A stretch of DNA of 64,000 nt from Bacillus sp. Y1 (GTDB lineage: Bacteria > Bacillota > Bacilli > Bacillales > Cytobacillaceae). Of this stretch, positions 1 through 9,078 are shown piece after piece; the stretch's first letter is position 1, and every line of letters begins with the position of its first letter. The notes beneath the pieces are model-generated. The model did not search any database, was not told where the DNA came from, and saw only the letters and a list, made by a program, of their open reading frames with translations. The stretch covers positions 2,804,501-2,868,500 of the forward strand of contig NZ_CP030028.1 in assembly GCF_003586445.1 (NCBI RefSeq), given 5' to 3'. The position numbers were made by a program, and so were the translations under genes.

Positions 1-39
1 TCCAACTCGTCCAGTTGCACCTAAAATTAAAATATTCAA
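1..39 (-). CDS. NAD(P)-binding Rossmann protein, N-terminus only
   Basis: Only the first 13 codons are inside the window; the rest lies beyond base 1. A TTG start at 39-37 is preceded by a perfect AGGAGG (54-49) at 9-base spacing. The residues read MNILILGATGRVG, a beta strand followed by the GxxGxxG dinucleotide-binding loop. This is the hallmark of NmrA-like or atypical short-chain dehydrogenase proteins that bind NAD(P)H. The subfamily cannot be told from 13 residues. Confidence 0.6.
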   Translation of the reverse strand, partial: MNILILGATGRVG

Positions 40-236
40 AAGTAAAATCCTCCTTTTTACGAATTTAAATAATTACACTTTACTTTAAATATATAAATTC
101 AAACTGTATTGATGTAAAGCACGTATTCCCTGACTATCTTTGAGTGTGGGGTGTTGAGAAATTAACTTGTTGAAAAGAGCGAGACTTATCTTTTTATTCA
201 GCTACCTAAGTCTTGAAAAAAGAACTTCGAATAAGA

Positions 237-270
237 AAAACATAGGGAGATTTTAGTCTTCCTATGTTTT
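237..270 (-). terminator. Rho-independent terminator of the 49-residue gene
   Basis: AAAACATAGG (237-246) pairs with CCTATGTTTT (261-270). Read on the minus strand, a T-rich run follows the stem. It lies just past the stop codon of the small gene at 279-428. Confidence 0.55.
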
Positions 271-278
271 CATTCATA

Positions 279-428
279 TTATTTATCTGTTTGTTCATGC
301 TTCTTTTTCAAATACTCCGCACGTATTTTTTCAAGTTGCTGCTTTTTATCAAATTTGGCAGGCTTGTGTTTTTCATGATACTTTGTAACAGCTACCTTAC
401 CTTTGGTATCCAATTGATATTTCCCCAC
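279..428 (-). CDS. Small conserved-looking basic protein (49 aa)
   Basis: This reading frame is shorter than usual gene-finder cut-offs and lies opposite a longer open frame on the plus strand. It starts at GTG (428-426) with AGGTGA nine bases upstream and ends in TAA. It begins MGKYQLDTKGKVAV and is highly charged, rich in Lys, Glu and His, with a helical C-terminal half and no membrane segment or signal. The natural codon use, the ribosome binding site and the terminator just behind it all argue that it is real. A second GTG three codons upstream is possible. Function unknown. Confidence 0.6.
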   Translation of the reverse strand: MGKYQLDTKGKVAVTKYHEKHKPAKFDKKQQLEKIRAEYLKKKHEQTDK

Positions 429-770
429 TTCGTTCACCTACTTTTCTTGTCCTTAAAGAGAATCTATTCACCAAATATAATATACCTTATTTTACTGAAG
501 TAAACCTTATTACTTTATTAGTGTACTGCTAACTTTGCATATAACAGTAAAAACATTAAAAACTTAGTAAAATAATTCATCGCCAAATGGTATTCATTTC
601 ATTGCTACAATCAAAATTCCTTCGTCCAACCTTTCCATGAGGTGGATGTCAGTCATGTGCCCCACAGGGTCCTTGCCCGAAGTTTAGTTGCTTTGCTGAC
701 TAATCCGTGCTTCAAATGTACGAGATTTATAAAACTTAAAACTCTTTTCTACTTTACTGTTCCTACTGAA
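429..770. other. Intergenic stretch and IS110 flank
   Basis: No convincing gene. The part nearest 770 (about 600-770) is probably the non-coding end of the IS110 copy next to it: it has runs such as GGACCC and GTGGGGCAC able to fold locally. IS110 elements lack terminal inverted repeats, so the element boundary cannot be placed by eye. The plus-strand frame at 642-824 runs into the transposase gene and is not believed. Confidence 0.4.
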
Positions 771-1949
771 TTAAGCGTCTTTTTCAACTTCTATGTTTGC
801 TTTCATATGGGGGATATCCTGTAACATTCGCTCTTCACTAAACTCAAATTGTTTCTTACCAATGGCAAAGAAAATACGAATTAACTTATTGCACAGAGCT
901 ATCAGAGACTGCATTTTCTTTAGTGGATTATCAGGACGCTGTGTGTAATAGGCGTGCAGCGCTTTAAAGGCCGAATTCTTCGCAACCATAATCATACAAA
1001 CCCTGAAGAGGAGAGCTCTCAGCTTCTTTCTACCTCGTTTGGTAATTTTTGTTTGCCCTTTATGCTTGCCAGAGGTGTTCTCCTTCAAGCTCAATCCAGC
1101 TAGCTTAATGATTTGTCTAGGATGAGAATAGTCTTGAAGATTTCCAACTTCCGCAAAGAAGCCGGCAACAGTATCTCTCCCTACTCCCTTAATGGCTAAC
1201 ATTTGTTGAACACCAGGAATATGTTCAATTAGGTTATCTATCTTAACATCTAGTTCTACGAACTTCTCTTGTATCAAGTCATACTTATCAAGCAGAGTCG
1301 CTAGTTCTAATTTAGCCATATCAGCACCCTGACGAAGTCCGATGGACTCTTTAGCTGCTTGTTTTAACTCTATTATTTTGTTTAGTCCTACACTCCGACT
1401 AACTGCTTTTCGTAAATGATGCAATAAGTACTGATCAGTGAAATGAATCAGTTCATGCGGTAAGGCTCCTAGCCTTAAAAACCTTCCCAACTCTTAAAGA
1501 CGGTTAAAAACTCAGGAAAATACCGATCTAGCCAGTTGTGAATCTGGCTTTGCACCGTTTGAAGGTCATCAGTTAAGAGATCACGTATTTTTTTCGCCAC
1601 ACGGAGTTCTGCATAAACACCTTGTGGAATCGTTGGTTCAGCATATCTCCCGTCCTTGACCAGCTGTGCGATGACTTTAGCGTCTTTCACATCGTTTTTT
1701 GTTGGTGAATTATCGTCGAGTTCCTTACTTTTCTTTACATGTAGAGGATTAACGACGACAAACTTTATATGATTCTCTTTAAGAATATGAGCTAAATTCA
1801 ACCAATAATGCCCGGTAGGTTCCATCCCTACGATCACTTTTTTCATGTGTTGTTTTAGCTTTAATTGATTGATCCAATCTAGAAACAGTTTAACTCCCGG
1901 CTTGGTATTCTCAAAATAACAAGGGGAGCCAAACTCCATTCCTCTTTTT
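771..1949 (-). pseudogene. IS110-family transposase, truncated and frameshifted
   Basis: Two minus-strand frames together make one transposase. Bases 1475-1939 carry most of the N-terminal DEDD nuclease domain (VGMEPTGHYW with the Glu, then KNDVKDAKV with Asp). Bases 771-1490 carry the C-terminal transposase_20 domain (IKGVGRDTVAGFFAEVG, KLAGLSLKENTSG). The break is a frameshift near 1480: the first frame ends SWEGF-stop and the second resumes RFLRLGALPHEL. The first ~40 residues, including the catalytic GIDV-type Asp, are missing. Homology stops where a hairpin repeat (1945-2010) begins, with KKRGMEFG still readable up to the junction. Inactive. Confidence 0.9.
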
Positions 1950-2010
1950 TTATAACCAATAACCTGATTTAGTAAACAAAAAAATTGATTGTTGTTAAAC
2001 TAAAGCCCCC
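1945..2010. repeat. 66-bp hairpin repeat, copy 1
   Basis: A run of T, then ATAACCAATAACCTGATTTA, an inverted repeat (TTTAGT..ACAAA against its complement) and a terminal GCCCCC. Nearly the same sequence recurs at 16271-16337, with one indel and a few substitutions. Here it adjoins the cut 5' end of the decayed IS110. It may be the end of a lost insertion sequence or a MITE-like element. Confidence 0.7.
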
Positions 2011-2058
2011 TATATAATAGAATTCCTCTCTGTCCCTTATATTAGCTAATATAACTGC

Positions 2059-3474
2059 CTATTCTTCCCCGACCGGAAGATAAACAGTAAATGGTTTTAA
2101 TTCTTCAGAAGAGACAAAGGTTGAAAAATCGAATAGTAAGATAGTATTTTTCAGCTTAAAGTTCTTTATTTTTTCATCTCCGTTTAAATCGAATGTAGAT
2201 TGGTAGTGTGCTGTTGCTTTATCAATCATTTTTACTTTATTAAATGGAATTCCGTGGTTTTTAGGAGGCCACGGATTTTCCGGGTCAATTTTTGATATAT
2301 ATTTCTCATCTACTAACCAAAAAGCATATTCCAAGTTATGATTAATAATATCTAGTTTATGTTGACTCAAATTTTTCGAGGGCCCTGTAAGCTGATAATC
2401 AACTACTAGTTTCTCACCGTTTTGTGTAACATCATTTACCTGCAGGCCTAAATTAAGGCGTTGGCTTTTTAAAGTAAATGATTTCTTATCTAATAGCTGC
2501 TCTACTTTTGGAACTGCTATATTTAATTGTGGATAAATAGTTAGTGAAGTAGCACTAGAATTTAGCTTGGTCATCTCTGTCCGAACGGTACTATAATATA
2601 CATCTTCTTGTTCAGAATCCTCGAGGTCTGTTTGATTTCCAAATCTATATACGTTTCCTTTATCATCAACAGCTTTTGAAATAATAATCTCATCACGCTT
2701 GTATTTTTCCACAGTCTCATAAACAAGTGAAGATGAAGCTTTTGCTGTAAGAATTTCTTTAATACGGATTTTGACTCCATCTTCCGGGTATCCTTGCTCA
2801 TGATTTAGGGCAAGTGTAATGTTTTTATCTTGTTGAATAGGTATATTAAAATTCCATTCACCTTTTATACCGTTGATATTATGAATGGTTATAGGGAGAG
2901 TGAAATTCTCATTGAATGATTTATATGGATACTCCATTTTCCATTGAAAGTTATATCCATTATCTACTTTCTTTATGTCCGTTGACTTTCCGTTCAACCA
3001 AGGGTCACGATCCCCTTTATTGTGCTCAAAGTTAACATCAAAACTTACTTCCCCTTTTTCATTTCGCCCATTTTCAACTTCTTCGTCTACAAATCCTGTA
3101 ATTGACACCACACTGCCATCAAAATACGCACTAGTCAATTTGACAGTCACTCCATTTTTTGTAATGGCTTGATTTAGTTCAGTAACGGCATTTTGATAAT
3201 CTAAATCAACACCTGTTGTATCGTTAAATTCTTGAAAGATTGCTCCTATTAAAGGGGCATTAGCCAATACATTATTCATGGTAGGATTAAAAAATCCGGA
3301 GGCCACGGTTATACCAAGAATAGCAGCCGTAGTCGTTACACCAGCAAGAACCTTCTTTTTCTTTCCATATCCTCGATCCACATCTTTGTTTATTCCTTTG
3401 GAAATGGCGTTAAAAACTTTTTCTTTTGGCACAGGTATTTGTTCAATTGCATCATTTAGTTCTTTGTTATCCAT
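2059..3474 (-). CDS. DUF4179-type membrane anti-sigma factor (471 aa)
   Basis: Likely holds its partner ECF sigma factor at the membrane and releases it on an unknown envelope signal. A short cytoplasmic N-terminus of about 38 residues is followed by one membrane segment ([20 protein letters not shown]) and a large extracytoplasmic region with the DUF4179 layout ([15 protein letters not shown] just outside the membrane). I moved the start from GTG 3492 to ATG 3474, because AGGAGG lies nine bases before it and the upstream codons overlap that site. It overlaps the sigma gene by 8 bases, which suggests translational coupling. The assignment rests on context and architecture; the sensed signal is unknown. 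Confidence 0.8.
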   Translation of the reverse strand: MDNKELNDAIEQIPVPKEKVFNAISKGINKDVDRGYGKKKKVLAGVTTTAAILGITVASGFFNPTMNNVLANAPLIGAIFQEFNDTTGVDLDYQNAVTELNQAITKNGVTVKLTSAYFDGSVVSITGFVDEEVENGRNEKGEVSFDVNFEHNKGDRDPWLNGKSTDIKKVDNGYNFQWKMEYPYKSFNENFTLPITIHNINGIKGEWNFNIPIQQDKNITLALNHEQGYPEDGVKIRIKEILTAKASSSLVYETVEKYKRDEIIISKAVDDKGNVYRFGNQTDLEDSEQEDVYYSTVRTEMTKLNSSATSLTIYPQLNIAVPKVEQLLDKKSFTLKSQRLNLGLQVNDVTQNGEKLVVDYQLTGPSKNLSQHKLDIINHNLEYAFWLVDEKYISKIDPENPWPPKNHGIPFNKVKMIDKATAHYQSTFDLNGDEKIKNFKLKNTILLFDFSTFVSSEELKPFTVYLPVGEE

Positions 3475-4006
3475 GGCATTTGTCCTCCTCACTTTTATAA
3501 ACCTTTTTTAACTCTGCTTTTCCTCTGCTTAAATATGTTTTGACGGTATTCTCTGGGATTTCCATCACACTACTAATCGTTTTGATAGAGTAATCGTAAT
3601 AGTAGAATAAAATAATGGCTGTACGATAATTCAGTCTTAGCTGCTGAACGGCTTGTAGAAGCTGTGAAGACTCTTCAATGTTTGAATTCGATTCATCCAG
3701 CACGTTTGCTAATAATTCATCACTCATTGGAATGACATTGTCCCTTTTCTTTATCACATGTCCCGAACATCGAATCACAATCCTGGTGAGCCAGGTCGTA
3801 AAATACTCCGGATTTCTTAACGACTTGATGGATGTATAGGCCTGATAGGTTGCCTCCTGGACCACGTCCAAAGCATCTGCTTCGTTATGTACATAAAGAT
3901 AAGCTGTCCGGTAAATTCTTTCATAATGTTGTTGAACTAACTTTTCAAAGGCGCTTTTATTTCCTTTGATTGCTTTTTTAACTAGCCGGTGGCTTTCTAT
4001 TTCCAT
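3467..4006 (-). CDS. ECF RNA polymerase sigma factor (179 aa)
   Basis: An alternative sigma factor of the extracytoplasmic-function class. Region 2 covers about residues 20-85 ([20 protein letters not shown], then [10 protein letters not shown]) and region 4 about 120-170 ([20 protein letters not shown] with a helix-turn-helix and [15 protein letters not shown]). Its length is normal for the class. The gene is immediately followed by the DUF4179 protein with an 8-base overlap, the usual sigma/anti-sigma arrangement. A TGAAACTTTT box upstream (minus strand, 4051-4060) looks like an ECF -35 element and suggests autoregulation. Confidence 0.9.
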   Translation of the reverse strand: MEIESHRLVKKAIKGNKSAFEKLVQQHYERIYRTAYLYVHNEADALDVVQEATYQAYTSIKSLRNPEYFTTWLTRIVIRCSGHVIKKRDNVIPMSDELLANVLDESNSNIEESSQLLQAVQQLRLNYRTAIILFYYYDYSIKTISSVMEIPENTVKTYLSRGKAELKKVYKSEEDKCHG

Positions 4007-4028
4007 CTTTATTTAACCCCCTTTACTA

Positions 4029-4060
4029 ATTAGTGGAATCTATTAACAAGAAAAGTTTCA
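4029..4060 (-). promoter_or_regulatory. Possible ECF-type autoregulated promoter
   Basis: The minus strand reads TGAAACTTTT at 4060-4051, matching the AAC core of ECF -35 boxes. The -10 region is weak: CACTAAT sits at about the right distance instead of the usual CGTCTA. It lies 23-54 bases before the sigma start. Confidence 0.4.
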
Positions 4061-4114
4061 AAAAGTTTAAGTATTTTCCAAGAAAAGCATATCATGCAAT
4101 TAATATCCTAAGTT

Positions 4115-4166
4115 CAATAAAATGGCAAACGGAAACCATTTTTGGTTTCCGCTTGCCATTTTATTG
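4115..4166. terminator. Long perfect hairpin, likely bidirectional terminator
   Basis: A 24-base arm (CAATAAAATGGC.. to 4138) is complementary, with one mismatch, to the arm ending at 4166. The loop is four T. A/T-rich outer stem ends give T-runs in both directions. It lies between the sigma gene and the GH32 gene and would stop transcripts from the latter. Confidence 0.6.
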
Positions 4167-4216
4167 ATAGCTTTTCAATTTTTGTGTGTCTACAGCTAGA
4201 TCATATAAAAGCACTT

Positions 4217-4250
4217 CTTATTGAATAAAACTGCCCTGTTGTTCAATAAG
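4217..4250 (+). repeat. Dispersed intergenic palindrome, copy 1
   Basis: CTTATTGAATAAAA, then CTGCCC, then TGTTGTTCAATAAG: the two arms are complementary around an asymmetric CTGC loop. First of the family. It is followed by GCGGCTAATCC..TCAACGC, which resembles the sequence after copy 2. Confidence 0.75.
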
Positions 4251-4570
4251 GACTTAAACAAAAAGAGCGGCTAATCCTTCTTGAATCAACGCACCTTTAA
4301 GGGGGCTAAATGGAAGTGTCCAAACGAAAGGTCTCATCTCTGAATCTAATTCCATCCTCGCCTTTTCGATATACATTTATGACATCTACCTTACAACGTG
4401 GTTGCTGTACCCACTGTAAATCTAATTACCTTGTAAAATCCGATAGACTTTTAAAGCACAAAGAATTTTCGGAAAATAACAATGTTCTTTCAATGAAGAT
4501 ACATCATTTTTATATGAAGTATCGTCTTTTGATTTAATTTGTATGGGAAAAGGGCAGACCTTCAGCACTT
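4251..4570. other. Stretch without a confident gene
   Basis: Contains the tail of palindrome copy 1. A 75-codon plus-strand frame (4310-4537) has no good ribosome binding site and no recognisable domain; one CCTHC cluster is the only feature. I do not annotate it as a gene. Confidence 0.4.
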
Positions 4571-4603
4571 TAAAGCACCGGGGGTCAGACCCCCAGTGCT
4601 TTA
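4571..4603 (-). terminator. GC-rich palindrome overlapping the GH32 stop codon
   Basis: AAAGCAC, GGGGGTC, a short centre, GACCCCC and GTGCTTT form an almost perfect palindrome. The TAA of the GH32 gene lies inside its edge. Hairpins with this GGGGGTC/GACCCCC core recur in Bacillus genomes. Likely terminator. Confidence 0.6.
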
Positions 4604-6994
4604 ATCCTCTCCTTCAATCGCAGTATCCATACTCCATACACTCATCGAGTGTACAAAAGGGTCACCTTCAATGCCATATAGTTCAAGACCTTTTGATTGA
4701 TCAAGCGTTGGAAACACACGAGAAGATATGCTTTTTTCATTATTTATATAGGCTTCAACAATGGATTTATCAACAAATAGCTGCAGCTTTAAGATATTGT
4801 CTTCAAGATTCAATTCCCCACCTTGAATTCCCTTTTCAATATCGGGATTTAAACTTGATCGTTCGCGGTCAATATGAACGGTTCTGGTCTCGTTATCATA
4901 AAAAATAATGGTTTCTTCCCGATTACTTTGGTCTTTTAATAGTTTCAGTCCGACAGCTTTTGTATTTGAAACATCGAGTTCTAATTCAATTTCGAATTGA
5001 TCGCTATTAATTTTTTCAAGCTGTTTATTCGCTTCAGCCATTGTAGTATTTTCAATCGTTAGCAGTTCTTCTTTTCGAAGTGATTGTATCTCTATAATCG
5101 GACGAATGCCAAGATCCTGCCCTTCATTTAAATAAATTTCAAGTGGCATCCCGGCTCCATGTGCCCATCCTGATTGATATTTGTCCACTTCTGAACGCCT
5201 ATCCTGTAAGATACTCGTTACGATTGTGCGCTCCTTCTCGTCCACAAATCCTTGCGCCCCTGTAAAATGTTCACCATAATCAAACATTTTAGGCTCCTCA
5301 GTGTCAGGGATAAACTCCAATCTTTCTGGGTCCCAAGTTCCAATCCAATAAAATGTGAAGCGAGCAGCATATGGACTAGGAGTCATATAATAAGGACTAA
5401 TCATAAATACATATTTTTGTTCTCCAGTTTCTTCGTTTTTAATCGGTACTAAAAACGGGAGTTCCCACACATCCCCTGTCCGAGGATATTGTCCTTTATC
5501 CCCAATCATTAAGGGTTTTTCGTATTTCCAATGTTCAAGGTCTTCTGACGTATAAAGCAAAGCAGTTCCTCCTGCATCTTCTACACCAGAGCCAACGAGC
5601 TGATACCATTTATCTCCATCTCTCCATACGTACGGATCACGAAATTGCCCAAACATCACCTTTCCTTTTGGTGTATCAATATTTTCCTCTTGTATTGTTA
5701 CAGGGTTTGGATTCATGTTCCAATGGTGTAAGTTAACATCGTTTACATCTGCTGCTTTTGCCATCCCTGTCATTTGATTCGGTTTCATTTCATCGTGTCC
5801 AGCTGTGTAAAACAACACGGGTACGCCATTTTCATCATATGTTGCACTTCCTGACCAAACGCCATCACGAGCCGCTGTTCCCTCTGTTGGACTTAAAGCA
5901 ATTGGGCTATCTTCCCAATGAATCATGTCATCACTCGTAGCATGTCCCCAATGAATTTGATGCCAAAATGGACCCGCAGGATTAAACTGATAAAACAAAT
6001 GATATTTTCCATTGTAGTAAATGGGTGCATGCGGTTCATTCATCCAATGCTCTGGTGCAGTGAAATGATAATTAGGACGATAGCGGTCACCTTTATAAAC
6101 GGTTCGATCAAATCGAGTATCTGGTATTGGTAATTCATTGTCCAATATATTTAAAACCATCTCATAGTTTTGTTTAATCGTTTCATTGCTGGATGCATGA
6201 TTGTAAAGAGAAACATTGTCCATCAATCCATTAAACATATTAGCTTGGAAAACATCGGACACAGCGGCTGCCTGATTATGTTTTCCTACAAGTAACGGCG
6301 ATTGATTAGCTTGTGTAAACTCACTATTAGCTGGCACTTCTTTTTCTTGAACAAGTTCACCATTTAAATAAAGAAATATTTTACTTGTTTCTTTATCAAA
6401 TTGTGCAACAACGTATGACCAGTTATCCCTTGACAAAACTTTCCCTTTAGGGGACCAAATTTCATGCCACTCACCGTTTAGAGAAAGCTGAAACGTTAGA
6501 TACCCATGTCGGCCCATACCTAAAATGAAACCTTGTTTCTTATCCTTATCATGTTGATTCATAATGACAGATGGCTGCCCGTTGTCTCCCCATTCATACG
6601 CTCTAGGTGCAACCCATGCTTCAATCGAAAAGGATTCTTCCGGGATATTAACATTCTCTGGAGCTACTTCAATCCAGTTCGAATAACCATCAAATAATAA
6701 TGCTTTCCCATTTATTCCACTTTTCCATTGTGGATCAGATTTTAGTGTATGCTGAATGTCATACAAAATAGATTGTGATTGATCAAGAGTGACATTTCCT
6801 GTCCCTTCATCAAATCCCCATTGATGGAGAGCTTGGTCACTAAGAGTCAGTCCCAATGGCTGGACATGAATATGATGATTATTTTTTTTGTCTAATTTAG
6901 AGTTATGTTTTTTTACTAGTAAGACTCCTGTAATGGTTATGACGAGTAAAGCTAGAATCATTATTCCTATCGTTACATTCCTTTTCTTTTTCAT
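4601..6994 (-). CDS. Membrane-anchored GH32 fructosidase with LamG-like domain (797 aa)
   Basis: Probably hydrolyses fructans or sucrose-type sugars outside the cell. An N-terminal anchor (residues 7-27, no lipobox Cys) is followed by a concanavalin A/laminin G-like sandwich at about 55-265, a five-bladed propeller from about 308 with the GH32 signature, and a C-terminal beta sandwich from about 640. WMNEPHAP has Glu320 where the family nucleophile is normally Asp; FRDPYVW at 451-457 holds the RDP motif; Glu511 in VWELPF is the likely acid/base. An AAGGAG site precedes the ATG. It is a single-gene unit closed by a GC-rich palindrome. The substrate (levan, inulin or other) cannot be told, and the Glu for Asp change leaves some doubt about activity. 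Confidence 0.85.
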   Translation of the reverse strand: MKKKRNVTIGIMILALLVITITGVLLVKKHNSKLDKKNNHHIHVQPLGLTLSDQALHQWGFDEGTGNVTLDQSQSILYDIQHTLKSDPQWKSGINGKALLFDGYSNWIEVAPENVNIPEESFSIEAWVAPRAYEWGDNGQPSVIMNQHDKDKKQGFILGMGRHGYLTFQLSLNGEWHEIWSPKGKVLSRDNWSYVVAQFDKETSKIFLYLNGELVQEKEVPANSEFTQANQSPLLVGKHNQAAAVSDVFQANMFNGLMDNVSLYNHASSNETIKQNYEMVLNILDNELPIPDTRFDRTVYKGDRYRPNYHFTAPEHWMNEPHAPIYYNGKYHLFYQFNPAGPFWHQIHWGHATSDDMIHWEDSPIALSPTEGTAARDGVWSGSATYDENGVPVLFYTAGHDEMKPNQMTGMAKAADVNDVNLHHWNMNPNPVTIQEENIDTPKGKVMFGQFRDPYVWRDGDKWYQLVGSGVEDAGGTALLYTSEDLEHWKYEKPLMIGDKGQYPRTGDVWELPFLVPIKNEETGEQKYVFMISPYYMTPSPYAARFTFYWIGTWDPERLEFIPDTEEPKMFDYGEHFTGAQGFVDEKERTIVTSILQDRRSEVDKYQSGWAHGAGMPLEIYLNEGQDLGIRPIIEIQSLRKEELLTIENTTMAEANKQLEKINSDQFEIELELDVSNTKAVGLKLLKDQSNREETIIFYDNETRTVHIDRERSSLNPDIEKGIQGGELNLEDNILKLQLFVDKSIVEAYINNEKSISSRVFPTLDQSKGLELYGIEGDPFVHSMSVWSMDTAIEGED

Positions 6995-7112
6995 TTAAAA
7001 ATCTCCTTGTCTATTAATCTTTTCGGCTCTGTTAAACTCGCCAGTTGATTTCCGCTCCAAACAGCATAGTGCCAAAATCAACAATTTGCTTTAACTTAGC
7101 CTTTTAAAAAAA

Positions 7113-7180
7113 AAGACCTAAAATGTGTAAGGATATGCACACTTAAAAAGTACATAATTCCTTAACACATTTTAGGTCTT
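7113..7180. repeat. Large imperfect inverted repeat
   Basis: AAGACCTAAAATGTGT..AAGGA (from 7113) is complementary, apart from one gap, to TCCTTAACACATTTTAGGTC plus TT (to 7180). The arms are about 22 bases with a 25-base centre. It lies between two genes pointing apart, so a simple terminator role is unlikely. It may be a mobile element end or remnant. Confidence 0.55.
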
Positions 7181-7353
7181 GCCTGCTGATCAGTCACAAT
7201 CCTTCGATATTCATTTGATGCTTATGGTTATCTATTCTAGCATTAATTTGGATAAACGTACAATCAACAATAGATTCATAAGTAACCATGTTTGTATAAC
7301 TAGCCTACAAACTTAATTTACTATTCTTTAATTTATACTTGAAGACAGCTCAA

Positions 7354-7449
7354 TCAACTCCATTTTTGCGAAGCTTCACTATGATTGTCATTAATTTCAA
7401 TAACTGTCCCATCTTCTATACTTCCTTCTGGCACTTCTAAACACCTTGC
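7354..7449 (-). pseudogene. Fragment resembling a ricin-type lectin C-terminus
   Basis: About 31 codons in one frame, ending with TGA, read CLEVPEGSIEDGTVIEIN and then SQKWS. The pattern, with its closing Q-K-W, is that of a ricin B-type carbohydrate-binding repeat, a module common at the ends of secreted Bacillus glycosidases. A stop lies directly upstream and there is no start codon with a ribosome binding site, so this is at most a remnant. The call is from pattern only. Confidence 0.3.
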
Positions 7450-7479
7450 TTATCAGAAGATAAGAGAGGAAGAAAAAAA

Positions 7480-7932
7480 ATGATCAAATTTGAAGTCGAA
7501 TCATTTCCAAACTATCGTATTGCTTATATGCGACGAGTTGGCCAATATGGCCCTGCAAATATTGAAGTAATGGAGAAGTTAAAAAAGTGGGCTAAGGAGA
7601 AAAATCTTCTTGAATCTGCAATTCTATTTGCAATTCCTCAAGATAATCCAGAAACAACACTTCCTAATAACTGTAAATTTGATGCTTGCATTGTAATTCC
7701 AAATGACTATCAAGTAGATGATTCAGTTCTTGAAGGGGAACTTTCTGGTGGAAAGTATCTTGTTTACGAAGTTAAACATACAGCAGATGATATTCAAAAA
7801 GCATATTCTGATATTTTACAATCACTACATCAGAATGGTTATAAAATGGATAACAAATCAATTATGGAAAAATACGTTGGTGATATGATTAGCAACCCCT
7901 ATTGCGAAATCTGTGTTCCTGTTAAACCGTAA
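7480..7932 (+). CDS. GyrI-like small-molecule-binding protein (150 aa)
   Basis: A stand-alone effector-binding domain of the GyrI/SbmC/AraC-C type. Such domains bind small hydrophobic or drug-like ligands. FPNYRIAYMRRVGQYGP at the start is the classic first strand and loop, and the Glu/Tyr-rich C-terminal half (GGKYLVYEVKH) is typical. It spans the full domain with no DNA-binding part. GAGAGGAAG lies upstream of the ATG. It is a single-gene unit followed by a terminator and palindrome copy 2. The ligand is unknown. Confidence 0.8.
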   Translation: MIKFEVESFPNYRIAYMRRVGQYGPANIEVMEKLKKWAKEKNLLESAILFAIPQDNPETTLPNNCKFDACIVIPNDYQVDDSVLEGELSGGKYLVYEVKHTADDIQKAYSDILQSLHQNGYKMDNKSIMEKYVGDMISNPYCEICVPVKP

Positions 7933-7987
7933 TAGCCTGAATTGTACTTTTCTTGTTTGATACAATATTATTTAACAAAATAGAGTG

Positions 7988-8035
7988 AGAAGAACAAGTT
8001 GCATAAATGCTTATCACTTCTTGTTCTTCTTTTAT
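7988..8035 (+). terminator. Terminator of the GyrI-like gene
   Basis: AGAAGAACAAG (7988-7998) pairs with CTTGTTCTTCT (8020-8030), followed by TTTATT. Confidence 0.65.
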
Positions 8036-8063
8036 TAACTTTTCTCTATAGAAAAAACGATCA

Positions 8064-8095
8064 TTATTGAAGAAAACTGCTTCGTTAGTACAATA
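8064..8095 (+). repeat. Dispersed intergenic palindrome, copy 2
   Basis: TTATTGAAGAAAA, CTGCTTC, GTTAGTACAATAA. It is followed by a second hairpin, GGCGTTAATC (8114-8123) with GATCAACGCC (8131-8140), which is also recognisable after copy 1. Confidence 0.7.
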
Positions 8096-8159
8096 ACTTC
8101 CACAGAAAAGAAAAGGCGTTAATCCTTCTTGATCAACGCCCGTTGGTAGAACTAACTCT

Positions 8160-8975
8160 TTAAATCCACTTAGCAAACCAAGCCACATAATATGCAGCAG
8201 GGATAAACAACAATTGAGCAAAAATTGTACCCAAAAACTTTGAGCTAATCATCGTTAAAGAGTAACTTTTCAGGTAGATATAATCGGTTTGTTTTTTCAT
8301 TACCCTATCAGCTAACACTGAAGCCTTTGGATCAATAAACAATGTCAATAGTATAGTAGCTATACCATTTATTATGCCAGATGACATTAGTGCAGCCTGA
8401 GCATAATCTGTAGGAACTAGCATTGATGCATAAATTGAAGATAGTACCCCAATCGTGAATACGGCAGAAATAATAACATTTATAACAAAGAGTCGTTTTG
8501 GAATGGTTTTTAAACTAATTCCCTTAAGGTATGTAAATCTCGGAAGCCTAAAACATATTAAAACTTTTCTGATACCTTTTCGATTGAACTGATTAGCAAA
8601 CATTCCAATTATAGAACCACGATGATTAGAAAGTTGGATAATTGCTCTCGAAAAAATGTTGATAAATGTAGGAAATAGCAGAATGCCTAACAACACGCCG
8701 ATCGAGGTTACTCCGATTAAAATCCTATACTGTTCCTCTATGTAGTGTAATTTGTTTAGGTCAGGTGCTTCTGCGATTAGTTTTGCTGTTAGAGGTTGTT
8801 GAATCATTGTAGAGAATCTTGAAACTATCACTAGCGTACTAAACAAAGATATTGCAGTTGCAATTAATTTAACTCTTGCCCCTGAAATCCTTGCTGAATA
8901 AGCTAATGTTTCAACCATTGTTATAATTAATAAAAATAAAGATATTATAATCATTTTTCCTGTAATTAGCTCCAT
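8160..8975 (-). CDS. amj: Lipid II flippase, Amj family (271 aa)
   Basis: The family member in B. subtilis (YdaH/Amj, DUF2837) moves lipid II across the membrane in place of MurJ. The protein is all membrane helices: about six segments, with ETLAYSARISGARVKLIATA near the N-terminus (the conserved family start), a basic cytoplasmic loop at 140-160 and SSIYASMLVPTDYAQAALMS in the C-terminal half. The length matches the 271 residues I recall for Amj. AAGGGG precedes the ATG. It is a lone gene between palindrome copies 2 and 3. In B. subtilis amj depends on an ECF sigma factor; no clear ECF promoter was seen here. Confidence 0.75.
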   Translation of the reverse strand: MELITGKMIIISLFLLIITMVETLAYSARISGARVKLIATAISLFSTLVIVSRFSTMIQQPLTAKLIAEAPDLNKLHYIEEQYRILIGVTSIGVLLGILLFPTFINIFSRAIIQLSNHRGSIIGMFANQFNRKGIRKVLICFRLPRFTYLKGISLKTIPKRLFVINVIISAVFTIGVLSSIYASMLVPTDYAQAALMSSGIINGIATILLTLFIDPKASVLADRVMKKQTDYIYLKSYSLTMISSKFLGTIFAQLLFIPAAYYVAWFAKWI

Positions 8976-9078
8976 AAAGTTGCCCCTTAAAAAAATATTG
9001 ATAGCTATATTATAAACTAATTTCAGAGTGATTTGGAATTATACGGAAGAAGACAAGCTAACAAATTGACTACCATAC

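Noticed and set aside
264..503. 79-codon plus-strand frame with hydrophobic content
   Set aside because: It lies opposite the better-supported 49-residue gene, has no ribosome binding site and its hydrophobicity follows from reading A/T-rich coding DNA backwards.
4310..4908. Plus-strand frames at 4310-4537 and 4543-4908
   Set aside because: The first has no ribosome binding site or domain; the second runs through a terminator and antisense to the GH32 gene.
7922..8221. 99-codon minus-strand frame
   Set aside because: It covers a terminator, a palindrome repeat and the end of the flippase gene, and has no family likeness.
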